64,000 bases of DNA from Zopfochytrium polystomum (GCA_025765615.1 JAIVFJ010000324.1:1-64000), one strand, 5' to 3'. Shown: positions 31,485 through 42,796, numbered from the stretch's first letter. A program made the numbers and translations. The notes: generated by a model from the sequence alone, not told the origin.

Positions 31485-33193
31485 TCACGCCTTCAGCTTC
31501 TTTTCAACGGCCGCTCTGAGATCCTCATCGAGGAAAGGCCTTAGCAGCCTCGTAAAGGACGTATTTTTCGTCATGACCACCTCTGGGGTGATCTCCTTCG
31601 TCCACATCCCTGAAGCGTGGTTGGACGCGTGGTAGGCGTACTTAGAGAGCAAAAGGGAAATTATCCGTTAATGCTATAAGGAACAAGGAAATACTTACCT
31701 GATAACCATTATCGAAAATATATTCATCTGCCAAGTGGACAAACTAGAAGGGCAGCCTTCAGCTCACAGATTCCATCTTCGATTCCTTCTTTTAGCTTAA
31801 TAACTCACCTCGCAATGATTCCTGTGGTAGCTCGGGTAGAAGAAGCTCACCCTCGGCATGACGCAGATATCGTCCCGCGGGGTCGACGCGAGCCTCAGCG
31901 GCAGTTTCACCGAATGCTCGGACCATTCGAGGTCGTTGAAGGTGGTGTACCTGTTGTACCACTCGCGCATAAAGGTCGCGTTCGGGGCGGCCATGATCAT
32001 GGCGTTGCAGAGCCCCGCCTCGTCCTCTTTGCCGAGCACTGTCTCGTGGTGAAGGAGGGGGTCGAGCGAGCGGAAGACCATCATGTCGCTGTCGAGGTAG
32101 ATGCCGCCTTCAAATTCAAATTACTCGACGCCGTTCAAAAAGGATGAACTAAAGTAATTACCGTATTTGAGGACAACTTGCATCCGGAGAATGTCGGCCT
32201 GATGCGAAATGTTCTCCACTGGGTTGCCAAAGATCTTCGTCGGCACCGACTCGACGTAGACGAGCTTGACCAGTTTCTTTGCGCGCTCCCACCACTCTCC
32301 CTTTGGCTCGTACTTGTAGTGGAGCATGATGACGTCTGGCTTGATGGAAGTGTGGGCCATCTTGATGGCCATGTAGTGGACAAACTGGAACGGGAAGTCG
32401 CCAAAGTTGGGTTGGAGGCCAAAGACAAAGTGGACGATTTTGGGTATCTTGAACTGGCTCGGGTCCGGATCGAGGTTGCTGCAAGAGTCCACTAGGAGGG
32501 GGTTGGTGAAGTCTGCACGATGGCGTGAGAGATCAGAGTCATTGAGGAAGGATGTTACAGAATGCGCGAACCTAGATGCTCCTACGAAATAGAAAAGGTT
32601 CGTCAACTTACAGGAGGAGAGCGAGGAGGAACTGAGCAACCCACCATTCCAAATTTATTGTAAACCTCTTGCGTTCCCTCGCATTCCTGGCCGCCTGTTC
32701 AATGCGGTGGGAATCAGAAAGATCTGTCACATCTATGCGCGAGCAAACAATCAATCTCACCAAGGTTCCTCTTCCACAAAGGAATATCCGATCCGTGACC
32801 CCAATCGCCCTCCTTCAGCTCACGCGATCCGGCAGGAACGCACAACCGCTCCCTCGAAAACCCCTGCTCCGCATCGTGAAGCTCGTAAAACGCGCGAGGA
32901 CTGCATCCGCGCCTCTGGGGATGGAGATCGCTCGGGTGCGTTCTGTTGCAGGACCAGGCGCCGTTGTGCGGGGCCGGATTCTTCGTAGATCCGATCGCGT
33001 CGTGCAGGGAGAGCGGGGATCTCAGAGTCGGACGATCGCTCAGGAGGACGAAATAGGAGACAGATGTGATGGCGATGAAGGCGGTGATGAGCGCGTAGAG
33101 CTTTTTGGTGCGGGAGGCGTGGAACCAGCCGGCGGACGAGCCTTCGGCGCCTTTCATTGCTGTCTTGTGTTTTGCAACTCCGATCTCAGACAA
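31485..33193 (-). CDS. GT32 (DXD) glycosyltransferase
   Basis: A Golgi or ER sugar transferase of the Och1/GT32 type. Six exons keep phase: 32761-33193, 32612-32723, 32162-32478, 31809-32107, 31699-31743, 31485-31640 (453 residues). A short cytosolic tail precedes a signal anchor (LYALITAFIAITSVSYFVLL), then a Ser/Thr stem. The catalytic domain has KIPKIVHFVFGLQP, HQADILRMQVVLKYGG and the DXD motif YLDSDMMVF; the last exons give NGYQYAYHASNHASGMWTK, the usual His-rich end. The start is taken at 33193; 33157 is an in-frame alternative that shortens the cytosolic tail. The first intron is only 37 nt and was chosen because it alone restores the frame across the helical stem. Confidence 0.8.
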
Positions 33194-33884
33194 TTCGCAG
33201 GTTTATTTGACACAGCCGAATGGTAGCAGGAAGCACTTAGTGACCAAGAGATCCAACCCAAACGTGAAAGAATGTAACCACTGCAGTCCTTAATAATCAT
33301 CACCAAACCTGTAAGAGTCATTTGTAAAGAGGGAAGAAAGCGACTCCCATCCGTCAATCACCAGCGTCCCTTTATCCTCCGAACCCGCGCCCGCCGCAAA
33401 CAAGACAGGCGCATAGTGCTCCGGCGACGGCGCCGCCATCCTATACGACGGCGCATCGTACGTTGCAAGGAGCGCCTTTTGCAGCTCCTCGCCGGTCCTG
33501 GACTCGAGGATCGCGGCGCGCACCCGGCCGGCAAACTGACAGGTGATTCGACATAGAATGTGAATAGCTTCGAGTGGATTTGCACGATCCAGGCGGATAT
33601 GAACGTATACTTTGGATTTTGAGAATCATCGCAGTTTGCTTTCTTGAATTTCGCTGTCCCAGCAGTTTATTTGAAACACTGTGTGTTCTTCTGACTTTGT
33701 TTTTTTTCTGTTTTTTTCCCTTTTTTTCTTTTCCCCTTCCGTCTTCTGTCCTGCGCGAAATAATATGTCGTTCTGATTGTTCTGGCGTGGTGTGGCAAGC
33801 CTCAATAACTCTCCTTTATTCGCTCCAACACCCTCAGTCCGAAACAGCACAAAACTCCCTTCTCCAGAACTTGACAATGTAAAA
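33194..33884. other. intergenic, no gene seen
   Basis: Between the GT32 start and the end of the WASP gene. A minus-strand frame at about 33290-33523 looks protein-like (an Arg/Ala stretch with SYRMAAPSPEHYAPVLF) but has no identifiable domain and no clear splice partners. It could be a lost exon of a neighbour or chance. Confidence 0.35.
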
Positions 33885-36028
33885 TCAACAGGCGTTCCAT
33901 TCACTGTCCCTCTCCTCACTGTCCCTCTCCTGCGACTCGTCCTCGTCTTCTGCTTCGCCGAATCGAAAACAAAAAGACAGTGACACCCCAGTTGTCAAAG
34001 ACGAGATCTCGCAACGAAAAAAAAGAGAAACAAAAAAAAAAAAAAATTAACAATACAATAAGACTCTCACCGTTGCCAATCCTCTTCAAGATGATGAGCC
34101 AGCGTTCATTCAGTTGCTCCTCCAAGCTCTGCTTAGGTGCTTTACTAATCTTGGGACTCGTCGCTTCAGCGGCGGGCTCCGTCTTTCGCAGGACGCCGAC
34201 GCCGGCGTTCCGGATCGACGCCATCAGGTCCGTGCGCGCGTCAACGGACGACGCGGCCGGTGGCGTGATCGCTTCAGAGAGTGGAGGAGATGCCAACTCG
34301 TTGGGTGGGGGCGGTGGCTGTGGGATACTGCTCGAGCTGGGAGAAAGTACTGGAGGAGCCAGAGGTGGCGGAGGAGGGGCCACGGAGGGTTGGGCAGAAG
34401 GGGACGTCGACGGAGGACGCAGCTTCACTGCAGGAACCGGGCGTGGAGGAGCTTCGCTTTGCAATAGAGCTGGTTGGAGCTGGCGGCGAGGAGGGACGGC
34501 GGGGGGTGGCTGGTGGCGTACCAGAGTAGGACCAGAATCTTCATGATTAAGAGGTTCGTTTCGAGTCGGGGCCGCATCCTCTGGAGCCGTTGGCGAGCGA
34601 ACTATGACGTTTGGCTTTGGCGGAATCAGTGGTGCAGGCCTGTGCGAAGGTGGGGGCGGTGGAGGGGGCCGTCTCGCTGTGATAGTGCAAAAGCACCAAA
34701 TCAGGAACTGCAGGTGGCAGAAGAATCGGGGTTGGACCACTCACTTGAGTTGGCAGGGATTTCGGGAGGGCCGGACGTCAGCTTCGCTGGGGTCGCTGGC
34801 GACTGCTCATCCTTTGAAGCCTCAACCATCGCTGCGTGCTCTCTCATAAACAGCGAAACAGCCTTTGCAGCCTTCTTGTTCTTCAGCTGTTCCTGCAAAG
34901 AGTGTCGGGTCTCCGAGGGGCGGTGCATGCACAGTGAACACATACCTCGGTGATTCCGGCCTTCTCGAAAATTGCCCTCCACTCCAAGGGAATGTTTGCA
35001 CCTTCAAAGCCATGAACAGGGTCGAATCCGACGTGGCTGATATGTCTGCAGAGCAGATGGGGTGTTAAGGACAAAACGAAGGATCAGCGACTCTTACTTG
35101 AAGTCAGAGGGTGCCGATATAATCGGCCTTACAGCCTTTTCCCTTTTTTTCGTTTTGCTGATTGTCGAAAAGAGGCCACCACCCCCACCACCGCCCTCTT
35201 TCTTAGACTCCCTCTTCGATCTGTTCTTCGCCGAGGAGTCCGTCGCCGAGACTTCCGTGACCGTGGGGGGCACTTTGGACGAGTCCGCGCTTGAAACGAC
35301 CAAGACCGACGCCGAAGCGGATACAGTGTGTTGGACGTTGGGTCTGGGAAGGGGAGGTACTCGTACGGGTGGCTTGGGTGGCAGAACCACCTTCTCTTGC
35401 GCAGGAGGTGACTGGGCCAAGGACTTCTTCCTGGCGACAGCGTCGGCAAAGTCAGCGGCATCGCTTTCATCTGCAAAGGAGAAGCCAGCCATTGCGCGAT
35501 CCGCCTATGGTAGGAAACAACGATGAGCATGGGAGCAACGCATTTGTCTGACCAAGTTGCAGTGACTCACTTGGGAGGGGAACGAGTGGAAAAACGGCTT
35601 GTCCTGGAAATAATCGAAAGAGGCGTCATGCTCGGACGACCAAACAATTCGGCGATCCTGTTTTGCGAACTTTGGTGAGCGAGGGCAGAAGACGGACCCC
35701 AAAGAGACGACAGCCACGCTTCATCGTACGCACCCTCAGATCAATAATATGGAACGCGTAGATCCCGTCGCGATTGCGTGCGAGCACCACGGCGCCGATC
35801 TTGTCCTGGTACTTCCATTCCGCCGCCCTTCCTGGCGCCAGGTACAGTCTCGCGACGGTCGCGGCCAGGATCTTGAAGCAACGAGTTTCGCGGGCACAGG
35901 CAGGGGGCAACGGTCAGCAGCCGGGTTCAATGCAGGTGAACTAGCAGGGGGGTGCCACTTGCCTGCTCGCCGACGCCGCGCGAGACGGCGTTCACGGTGG
36001 ACAGCTCTGCGTCGTTGAGGGCCCTCAT
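33885..36028 (-). CDS. WASP/Las17 actin nucleation-promoting factor
   Basis: Activates the Arp2/3 complex downstream of Rho GTPases. Eight exons in phase: 35963-36028, 35734-35871, 35571-35657, 35098-35504, 34946-35045, 34745-34892, 34071-34676, 33885-33952 (539 residues). An N-terminal WH1 domain (ILAATVARLYLAP, DKPFFHSFPSQ) is followed by a basic stretch and a CRIB/GBD (ISAPSDFKHISHVGFDP, residues about 222-262). A long proline-rich region follows, then a WH2 motif (DLMASIRNAGVGVLRKTE, about 463-480), a connector helix and an acidic end with a lone Trp (EERDSEWNAC). The first intron uses a GC donor (GCAAGT). The last acceptor is a tandem AAG/CAG pair three bases apart, so two isoforms differing by one residue are possible. 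All functional modules are present, so it is probably active. Confidence 0.9.
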
Positions 36029-36470
36029 GTTGTTGTGCTTTGTGGTTTTTTGGTTCTGCAGGTGGCGCAGGCTTGGCGTGAAGAGATTCCGTTCGTTCTT
36101 GCTTGTTTTCTTCTTTATTTTTTTCTATTTTTCTTTTTTTTTTCTTCTTTTTTTTTCATTTTTCAAGTTATTTTACACTCGGATACTTCGTTCACGCTCT
36201 CATTTTTTCTTGGCACGACGGCTTTTTGTCGCGTTTGGCCACCCAGGCGGATCGTCGTCCGTTTTTGGTTGGGGTGGCTCCCGATCACTCTCGCCCGCCT
36301 GGGCAGCGCGGCTGCTGACGCATACAAGCAGCCAGCACTCAAGGTCACAAACGCGTTTTCCGGTTATGAGGGATCCAGCGAGATCACTCCGCACGCAGCC
36401 TCCCTCCCGACAAGTCGAGAACAGCGGCGCCTCGACTTGCACGGATCTACTGCACATGTTGTCCTGTCCA
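36029..36470. other. WASP upstream region
   Basis: T-rich DNA (many TTTTC/TTTTT runs) upstream of the WASP start. No gene recognised. Words near 36340-36440 could belong to a lost N-terminus of the esterase remnant that follows, but I cannot align them. Confidence 0.4.
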
Positions 36471-37519
36471 CGTCTACTTTCGCGACGTCATCGTGCTACG
36501 CTGTGCGGGGGAAGTTGGGCGCCGCGTTGGCGTGCTCGGATTCCGGGCCTCTCCCGAAATACAAGCCGCCGGTGGTTCCAATGCGGGACCCAAAGACCGG
36601 GTGGCCGACTTGAGATGGGTGCGAGAAAACATCGGGGCGTTCGGCGGGGACCCCGCAAAGTGACCGCATTCGGAGAGTCAGCCGGCGGTTGTTCCATAGC
36701 CAACCATCTGACGGCGTCTTTCGCCACGAACCCTTTGACCCCACCTCTCTTTGACGCCGCCGTTTTCGAGTCGGCAGGCGCAAGCTTTGGCTTCATGTTG
36801 AACTGGACTGCTGTCTACGGGACCGTCGCAGCCAGCGGTTGTCCGCAACCTGCTGCAAGGACATAACATGCCTCCGTGGTCTATCCGCCAACGCTCTCCG
36901 CACCGCGCAGAACACAATCGAATGCACCAGCTCCACCACATTCGGCTAATTCCGCGCGTACGTCGACGGCGACTACATCCCCCCGCAGCAGCGCCTCCTC
37001 ACCAGCGCCTTCCTCCACGTGCCCCTCCTCCTCGGCACCAACACCGACGAAGGGCACCTACTTCTCCACAAACATGACCACCGCCGAGTACGCCAGCCTC
37101 CTCGCCGCCAGCTTCCCCCGCCTCGCCGCCACCGCGGTCGACAGCCTTTACACCCTGTTCCCGCTCGCAAACTAAACCGCGCTCGACGCCGGCACAGCCA
37201 CGTTCCTCGCGGTGGCGGACATGATCGGCGACTGGTCGATCCAGTACCCATCCCAGCATCTCGCAGACGCCTACGCGCGTCGCTCTCTTGCGAGCGACCC
37301 CACCGAAGGCGACCGTCCGCTCGTGTTCCGGTACGCTTCAACCACTTCCCGACGTACATGCCACCAAGCATGGCGGGGATGGGCGTTGGCAACTCGTTCG
37401 AGGTGCCGTACGTGTTTGGAGCGCCGGAGACGCGCGCGGTGGAGAAGGAGGACGCGCTCGCGAGGGAGATGGTCAGGTTTTGGTCATTTTTTGCGGACGC
37501 TAAGATACTTCAAGGCTGA
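36471..37519 (+). pseudogene. type-B carboxylesterase/lipase remnant
   Basis: Sequence in three frames reads as a carboxylesterase: VGVLGFRASPEIQAAGG, LRWVRENIGAFGGDPAK, the nucleophile elbow FGESAGG (about 36675-36695), GCPQP, then YVDGDYIPPQQRLL, LLLGTNTDEG, and the C-terminal FNHFPTYMPPS and VPYVFGAPE. The order is that of an alpha/beta-hydrolase esterase. Lesions include a one-base loss at about 36655 (before the nucleophile), a stop at about 36944 (FGTAA context), TAA at about 37172 after FPLAN, and a frame change near 37335. The signal peptide and N-terminal third are not visible. The catalytic Ser survives but the gene cannot encode a complete enzyme. Confidence 0.75.
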
Positions 37520-37583
37520 AGAGCGGAAGCAAACGATGATTGAACTCTGGGCAGGAAAATGTGACAAGAACCGCCAAAACTAA

Positions 37584-38417
37584 GCGATGCCGCCTCTGCA
37601 CGAAATCCTCCACTTAACCATGTTTTGTGCGTGGATTCACTTGTGGTAGTCGCTCAAATGGTACAATGTAAGTAGCATAATGTTGACAGAATGTGACATT
37701 GGATTAAACCTTGTTTTGATACCACAGGCGTGCCCGGGTCATCTAACGCCAAGACGCCATCATCGTTGAAGGTCGCGGACTCGATTCCCGCCAGGGAGAT
37801 GCTCCCTGTAGCTCAGTGGGAGAGCGTCTACCTAAAACTTTATGGCGGTATCTGTTGCCGGCTGAGCAAAGCGTTTTTGTTTTGCTTTTCGGTCCACCTT
37901 CGCTTGTCCGTTTTGTTTTGGACCAAAAAAAAAAAAAAAAAAAAAAAAAAAGTGCGACGCGGCCTCCAACCACGCCAACCCCCCCCGCCCCCTCCAGCGC
38001 AGAAAGGCTCACCTTCACGACACGCTCTCTCGCCGCCGCCGCCCGACAGATCTGAAGTCGTCGTCGTTCGTCGTCGTCATCCTACTACAACCAATGCGGC
38101 CCACCTTTTTCGAGACTTCTTTTGTTTTCTTTTGAATCTGACTTTAAAATTGTTGAAACACATCGTCCATTAGCCTTTGCTCGCGTTGTGAATAAAGCTT
38201 CTGTTGCGGGTTGACACTTGGGACAAGAAAACTTTCTTAGGCGTTTGACTTCGCCACCCATAAGAATTCAAGTGCAAGTGCAAGTGATCTTGCACCGCTG
38301 TCCAGGGCGCACGTGCACTTCCACCCACCTCTGTCCCAAGCCATATAAGAATGGTGTTTCTCTCCACCCCTTTCCCACATTGCCAAAGCTCACTCGCTTG
38401 GTTCCTCTTCAAACGTC
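37584..38417. other. intergenic with tRNA halves and an A run
   Basis: Holds the permuted tRNA-like halves at 37761-37838, a T5 at 37874-37878, an A28 run (37924-37951), and near 38340 a CATATAAG box about 75 bases before the GTPase start that could be a promoter element. No protein gene is seen. Confidence 0.5.
37761..37838 (+). tRNA. candidate circularly permuted tRNA (3' half before 5' half)
   Basis: The 3' half comes first: GTTGA (37765-37769), variable AGGTC, T stem GCGGA, loop CTCGATT, CCCGC, acceptor CAGGGAG (37792-37798), discriminator A. Two bases later the 5' half starts: acceptor CTCCCTG (37802-37808), TA, D arm GCTC-AGTGGGA-GAGC, G26, TCTAC and loop CTAAAAC. Put in normal order these give a 72-73 nt cloverleaf with 7/7 acceptor, 4/4 D-stem, 4/5 anticodon-stem and 4/5 T-stem pairs, with T8, A14, G18G19, A21 and a G15-C48 pair. 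Flanks CGCCAT (37755-37760) and ATGGCG (37842-37847) are complementary, as expected for a precursor closed next to the anticodon. If the join is at 37/38 the anticodon would be AAA. Mismatches at 29-41 and 53-61 and T54 to C could mean decay; two adjacent tRNA remnants are the main alternative. Confidence 0.4.
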
Positions 38418-39688
38418 ATGGAGATATCCCGCTCCGCGCAGAAATCCTCCTCCGCGATCATCGTGGTCGGAAAGTCCGGCCTTGGCAAGAGCACATTCTG
38501 TAACATTTACTCTGGAAGCGATAACCCGACAGGAGCTGGGGTTGCGGGCGTTAGCACGAAGCCCATTGAAGTTTGGCTTGAAAAAAACGTACCTTCTGAT
38601 GTTTCCGCTCTTTCTCCACTTCGCTGGTGGGATCACTAATCCGATTCCACAAACAGGGTACAAGGGTTTCCATCATTGACATGCCCGGCTATGGTGATGT
38701 CGGCGGACCCAACCGAGAGCCCATCAATGATACCGTCATCCACCGCTGGCTCCTCAAGTACGTGATGAGCCGCAAGGTAATCGGGATTATTGTCTTTGTC
38801 TCGCAAGACGACGTGTGCCAGGCGCGGCTCGCTCCAGAGGTAAAGTCCCTCCTCGAGGTCCTCGGCACTCGCTTCGCCGGGTTTGAGGCTCTCTGCTTCT
38901 TTGCCGTCTCCGGTAAAAGCATGCTTGGCTCCATGAGCGAGTTCCTCCGCGACGCCGCGTCCAGCATTCTGACTGGGAAGCTGCGAATCATGGGGCTCGG
39001 CGCGCGAAACTGGGCACGCTGCAAGAAGAAAGACTTCTCGGCGGTCACAAGCTGGTGCGACTCGCAGTACGCTTTGGCCGACCCGCCTACCCTTGCGCCG
39101 CGCATCACAAGAGACACTTGTCGGCGGTGCGGCAAGATTGGCGATCCTCTTCTCATCGTCAAGCCCTGCCGCTTCCACGGAGAGTCAGGAGGAGCGGTGC
39201 ACAGCCGAAAGACGACACGATTCCACCCGGGCGAACCAAGCATCACGCACTCGGGCCGTTGGGACGGTTTCCTGTGCGTAGGCAAGTGGACGTGCTGCGG
39301 CAAATCGGATCGAGAGAGCAATTGCGACCACATCCATCATACATGCTGCCCCAACGGCGACGGCCAAAAGTGCTTCGAGAAGTGCGACGACTGCGGTAAA
39401 ACCGTGAAGGAGGTTGGGTGCAAGGGGACGTGTTGCAACTGCAACAGTCTCATGTCCGCGGTCGGCTGCCAGAGATTCGAAGCGCACGACTGGAAAGGAG
39501 AGATGACGAAGCATGTCATTCAGTTTGAAACACTGGACCATGTTCATGCGATTGACGAGAGAAAGGTGGAGGCACTCTTTGATGATATGCAAGTGGACGA
39601 CAACGTGAGCTTTGTTGAAGCGTACTACTTAATGGTGCGACTTGCTGAAAGGTCCCTCTCGTATTTTACCAAGATATCTAAAACCTGA
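38418..39688 (+). CDS. AIG1-like GTPase with Cys/His-rich tail
   Basis: Two exons (38418-38588 and 38657-39688; GTACCT..CAG) join in phase 0 to 400 residues. The G domain has a P loop VVGKSGLGKST, a Thr-containing switch (AGVSTKP) and the DxxG element IIDMPGYGD, followed by IIVFVSQDD; these are features of AIG1/GIMAP or septin-like P-loop GTPases. I cannot identify a clear NKxD. After residue about 200 comes a Cys/His-rich tail: CRRCGK, PCRFHGE, HPGEPSITHSG, KWTCCGK, CDHIHHTCC, CFEKCDDCGK, CKGTCCNCN. The HPG..WTCC..C..H spacing recalls CHORD zinc-binding domains. I infer a GTP-regulated zinc-binding protein of unknown role; the fusion is unusual. Confidence 0.65.
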
Positions 39689-40128
39689 GCGCATAAGCTC
39701 CTGTTTCCATACTTTTGGGGTAGGGAGAAGGGGGAGCCAAAAAAATAAAATTGACAGAAAGGTTTTGCAAAATATTTAGCAGCCGGCATCTCCAATGCGA
39801 GTGCAGAGTGGCCGTAGGAAATTGAGAAGTTAGATCAACCGAGGACCGGAGGTCCGTTTCGCAGGGCATGGGGACGGCGCCGACTGCTCGTGCTTCAAAG
39901 TCGAAGCCGATACAGTGTGTTGGAGGCGGGGAGGCCCCTATGGGTTTGGAGTGCACTCACCGCCTCCAAATCGGAGCAGCGCCGCCTCGGCTTCAGTTGT
40001 ACCTCGCACGGAAAGAATTTTCACTTAGTTAAGGTGGTGTATGCATTACGTAATATGAGACAAAACATGAAAATACTTCGTTTGGCCGTCACACGCACTA
40101 AGACTCGCATCAGTGGGTGCACGGAATG
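39689..40128. other. intergenic, no gene seen
   Basis: Between the GTPase gene and the ankyrin-like gene on the other strand. No supported feature. Confidence 0.5.
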
Positions 40129-41654
40129 CTACATGAGCTTCAGGCTAATATGAGAAAGCTTGGACAATAAAAGACCTTGGGATCGCTCCACCGCAGCACA
40201 AGACTTTCGAGACGGCATCATGATGCCGTCGTCCGTCCGCAACAGCCCAGATTCTTTCCACCATTCCACGACCTCTGCGGTGCAGCTCGAGTTCTCGAGC
40301 CATCCCCGGACGGCATCCAGCGAAAACTTGATCTCCAACCCACTCTCCCACCACCATCTCAACACTCCCACGTGTCCCCGCCGCGGTCGCGCCGTGCACC
40401 GCCGCATCCGTATACGACAAAAACAGCCCGCTCTTCTTCCACCACTGCAGGACCTCCACGTGCCCGTTCGCGCTCGCGTCGTCGACGGCAGGCCGTCGTG
40501 TACTCGAGCTTGAGCGCCGAGCGTCGCCACCAGCGCAGCACGTCGATGCGGCCTGCGGCGCTGGCAGCGTTGACGGCGGCCGACGAGTACTTTAGCACGA
40601 GGCCGCTGCGTTTCCACCAGCGGAGCGCGGCGAGGTCGCCGCGGGCGCTGGCGCCGTCAATGGCGGCCATCGTGTAGTCGAGGCCGAGCGGGGCCAGGCG
40701 GCGCAGCCAAAAGTCGAGGAGCGCTACGTTGAAGTTGGTGTCGGCGGCCGAGGCGAGGTCCATGACGCCGCGGACGCTGCGGGGGAAGTCGCGGCGGAGG
40801 ACGTCGGCGTGCAGCCACTGCAGGACAGCGAGGTGGCCGTTGCGGGTGGCGCCGCGGAGGCCGTCGGCCGTGACGCGGAGGGTGCATGCGGAGAGGACGC
40901 CCGGGCTCCTGGGGTGGCCGTCGACGGGTGCGTTGGAGGACAGCCCGACAAGCTTGACGCCGGCGGCGACGAGCCAGCGCAGGACTTCGATGCGGCCGTC
41001 GGTCGCCAGCCGGTCGACGAGGTCGTGCGAGCAGCGGATGGGCAGGCCGCAGCCTGCCCACCACGCGAGCACGGGGAAATCCGCGTTGCGGCACGCGGCG
41101 TCAAATGCTTTTTCCGAGTAGCGGATCTCGAGGCCGGCCTCGTCGCGCCACCAGCGGAGGACGCGGAGGTGGCCGTTGGCGCTGGCGGCGTCGACGGCGG
41201 CGGCGGAGTACAGGACGACGCCGCCGCGGGCGCGCCACCAGCGGAGGACGGCGAGGTGGCCGCGGGCGCTGGCGGTGTCGACGGCGGCGTGGGTGCCGCG
41301 GAGTCGGGTGGCGGTGCGAGCGGCGTGGGCGTCTAGGTGGGCGAGGAGGTCGACGTCGCCGAGGGCGCTGGCGTGGTCGAGCTCGCGCGGGGCGCGGTGT
41401 GCGACGACGGCGGCGATCTGGATGGAGCGGAGGCGGAAGAGGGTGGCGAGGCGGAGGCGGTCGGGCGGGTTGAGGTAAGCGCAGAGGGTGAGGACGGCGG
41501 GGATGGCAGACGGCAGTGTGGCAGTGGCCGTCGTCGCTGTGGTCGTGGTCGTGGTCGTGCTCGTGGTAGTGGTAGTGGTCGTGCTCGTCGAAGCGCGGGC
41601 TTTGGCTGCTACCGCGGCCGACTCCTCATCAGCAGGAGCCATAGCCATCGCCAT
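40129..41654 (-). CDS. ankyrin-like repeat protein, frame broken near the 3' end
   Basis: The open frame 40359-41654 encodes 431 residues: a Met/Ala start, a Thr-rich tract, a leucine-rich segment (LTLCAYLNPPDRLRLATLF), then about ten repeats of roughly 33 residues with the pattern AAVDAASANGHLRVLRWW. These are the degenerate ankyrin-like repeats common in large protein families of chytrids and amoebae, likely used for protein binding. After YTTA (about 40495) the repeat pattern continues in the next frame (DDASANGHVEVLQWWKKSG) and near 40390 in a third frame (GHVGVLRWWWESGLEIKFS) to a stop at 40129. Two single-base insertions explain this. Either the gene is decaying at its end or the sequence has two errors. 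No introns are needed. Confidence 0.7.
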
Positions 41655-42796
41655 CGCCGCTGCCGGCCGTTAGTTGCTCGACGGCGTAGCAGTCAGAATG
41701 AACAATGAACAATGTTTGTGGGCGATGGACTGGTCTGTCTGTCTGTCCATAAAGGGAAACGACTGGGCACCAGAAGGATGAAAAAAAAGTGAAAGAAAAA
41801 AAAAAATTTTGGCCGGAAACGGAAACGGAAAGAGAAAAGGAAGAAGCCGTGGTCAGTTGGTTCAAAAGGATGACCTGTGTGGTTCAAGGCCTCCCATTAT
41901 TGTGTGAATCGGTTTTCTGTGTGTGTGTGTGTGTGTCCGAGTTCCTTGGTGTTCGGCGCAGGCTTACGTACCCTACTAGTCGTGCGCAGTCAAACATCGA
42001 TGATCATTTCGCCACGATTAACGCTTCTCGTCTTTTTCACGACTGACACCGCCCGCCGTTATCCGACCTTTTCAACCAGAACTAATTCAAGTAAAGAAAG
42101 ATCCTCTTTGTGCCGCCAGTCAAAATTGATAATCAAAGGCTTTAAGACAAAGTCGTGCGGGCTCATGCGACGACACGAAAAGAACGATGGCAACGCCCCA
42201 ACGACGATCTGAACGCCGATCTTCACCGAGGAAGTTCAACCCAGAATTTCAAGGAGGTGATGTCCTAGCCATTGGACGACAGGGGCTGATGTTTTATGAG
42301 CAAAAAAAATAAAATATAAACTTTGCTCAGAAAGACTTAGCCACGCGACAAAGAAGTAGATGCAAAGTCTCGATCCGGGGGTGGTCTTGCCCCAACGCAT
42401 CAAACGACTCTCGCAGCTCCCATGGCGCGCCTCCGCAGTCCTTGTGTCGATTTACGGCGCGGACGACTTGCCACAAAGGACGGAGAGCAAGCTGGCTCCA
42501 TTGCGAAAAGGTATCATTTACATGTGCAGCGAAAAAATAAAGGAAGGTGAAGTGTGCGCAGGCTGCAGAGGTCTCACCAAAACGTCATAGTCCGATCAAT
42601 ACGAGGAAAGTATTTGAGGGTAGGAATAATTAATGTCATCAAAAGTGTTCGCCAAAAGCTAGCCGCAGGAAAAACGGAGCGAGATGAACAGATGTAGAAG
42701 AAAGAGCGAAGAAGACGAGATGGGAAAAGCAGCTCAACTGAAAGACTTGAAGCAAAACCAAGTCCTGCGACCCACGAAAGTTCACCCGCCCACAAC
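41655..42796. other. intergenic, no gene seen
   Basis: Contains TCTG, GT (about 41920-41935) and A/T tracts. A plus-strand frame at 42360-42590 is protein-like but has no identifiable motif, so I do not call it. Confidence 0.4.

Noticed and set aside
35310..39925. Shared 16-base word gatacagtgtgttgga at about 35320 and 39908
   Set aside because: One copy lies inside the WASP coding exon. The match does not extend, so it may be chance or a tiny duplication with no further support.
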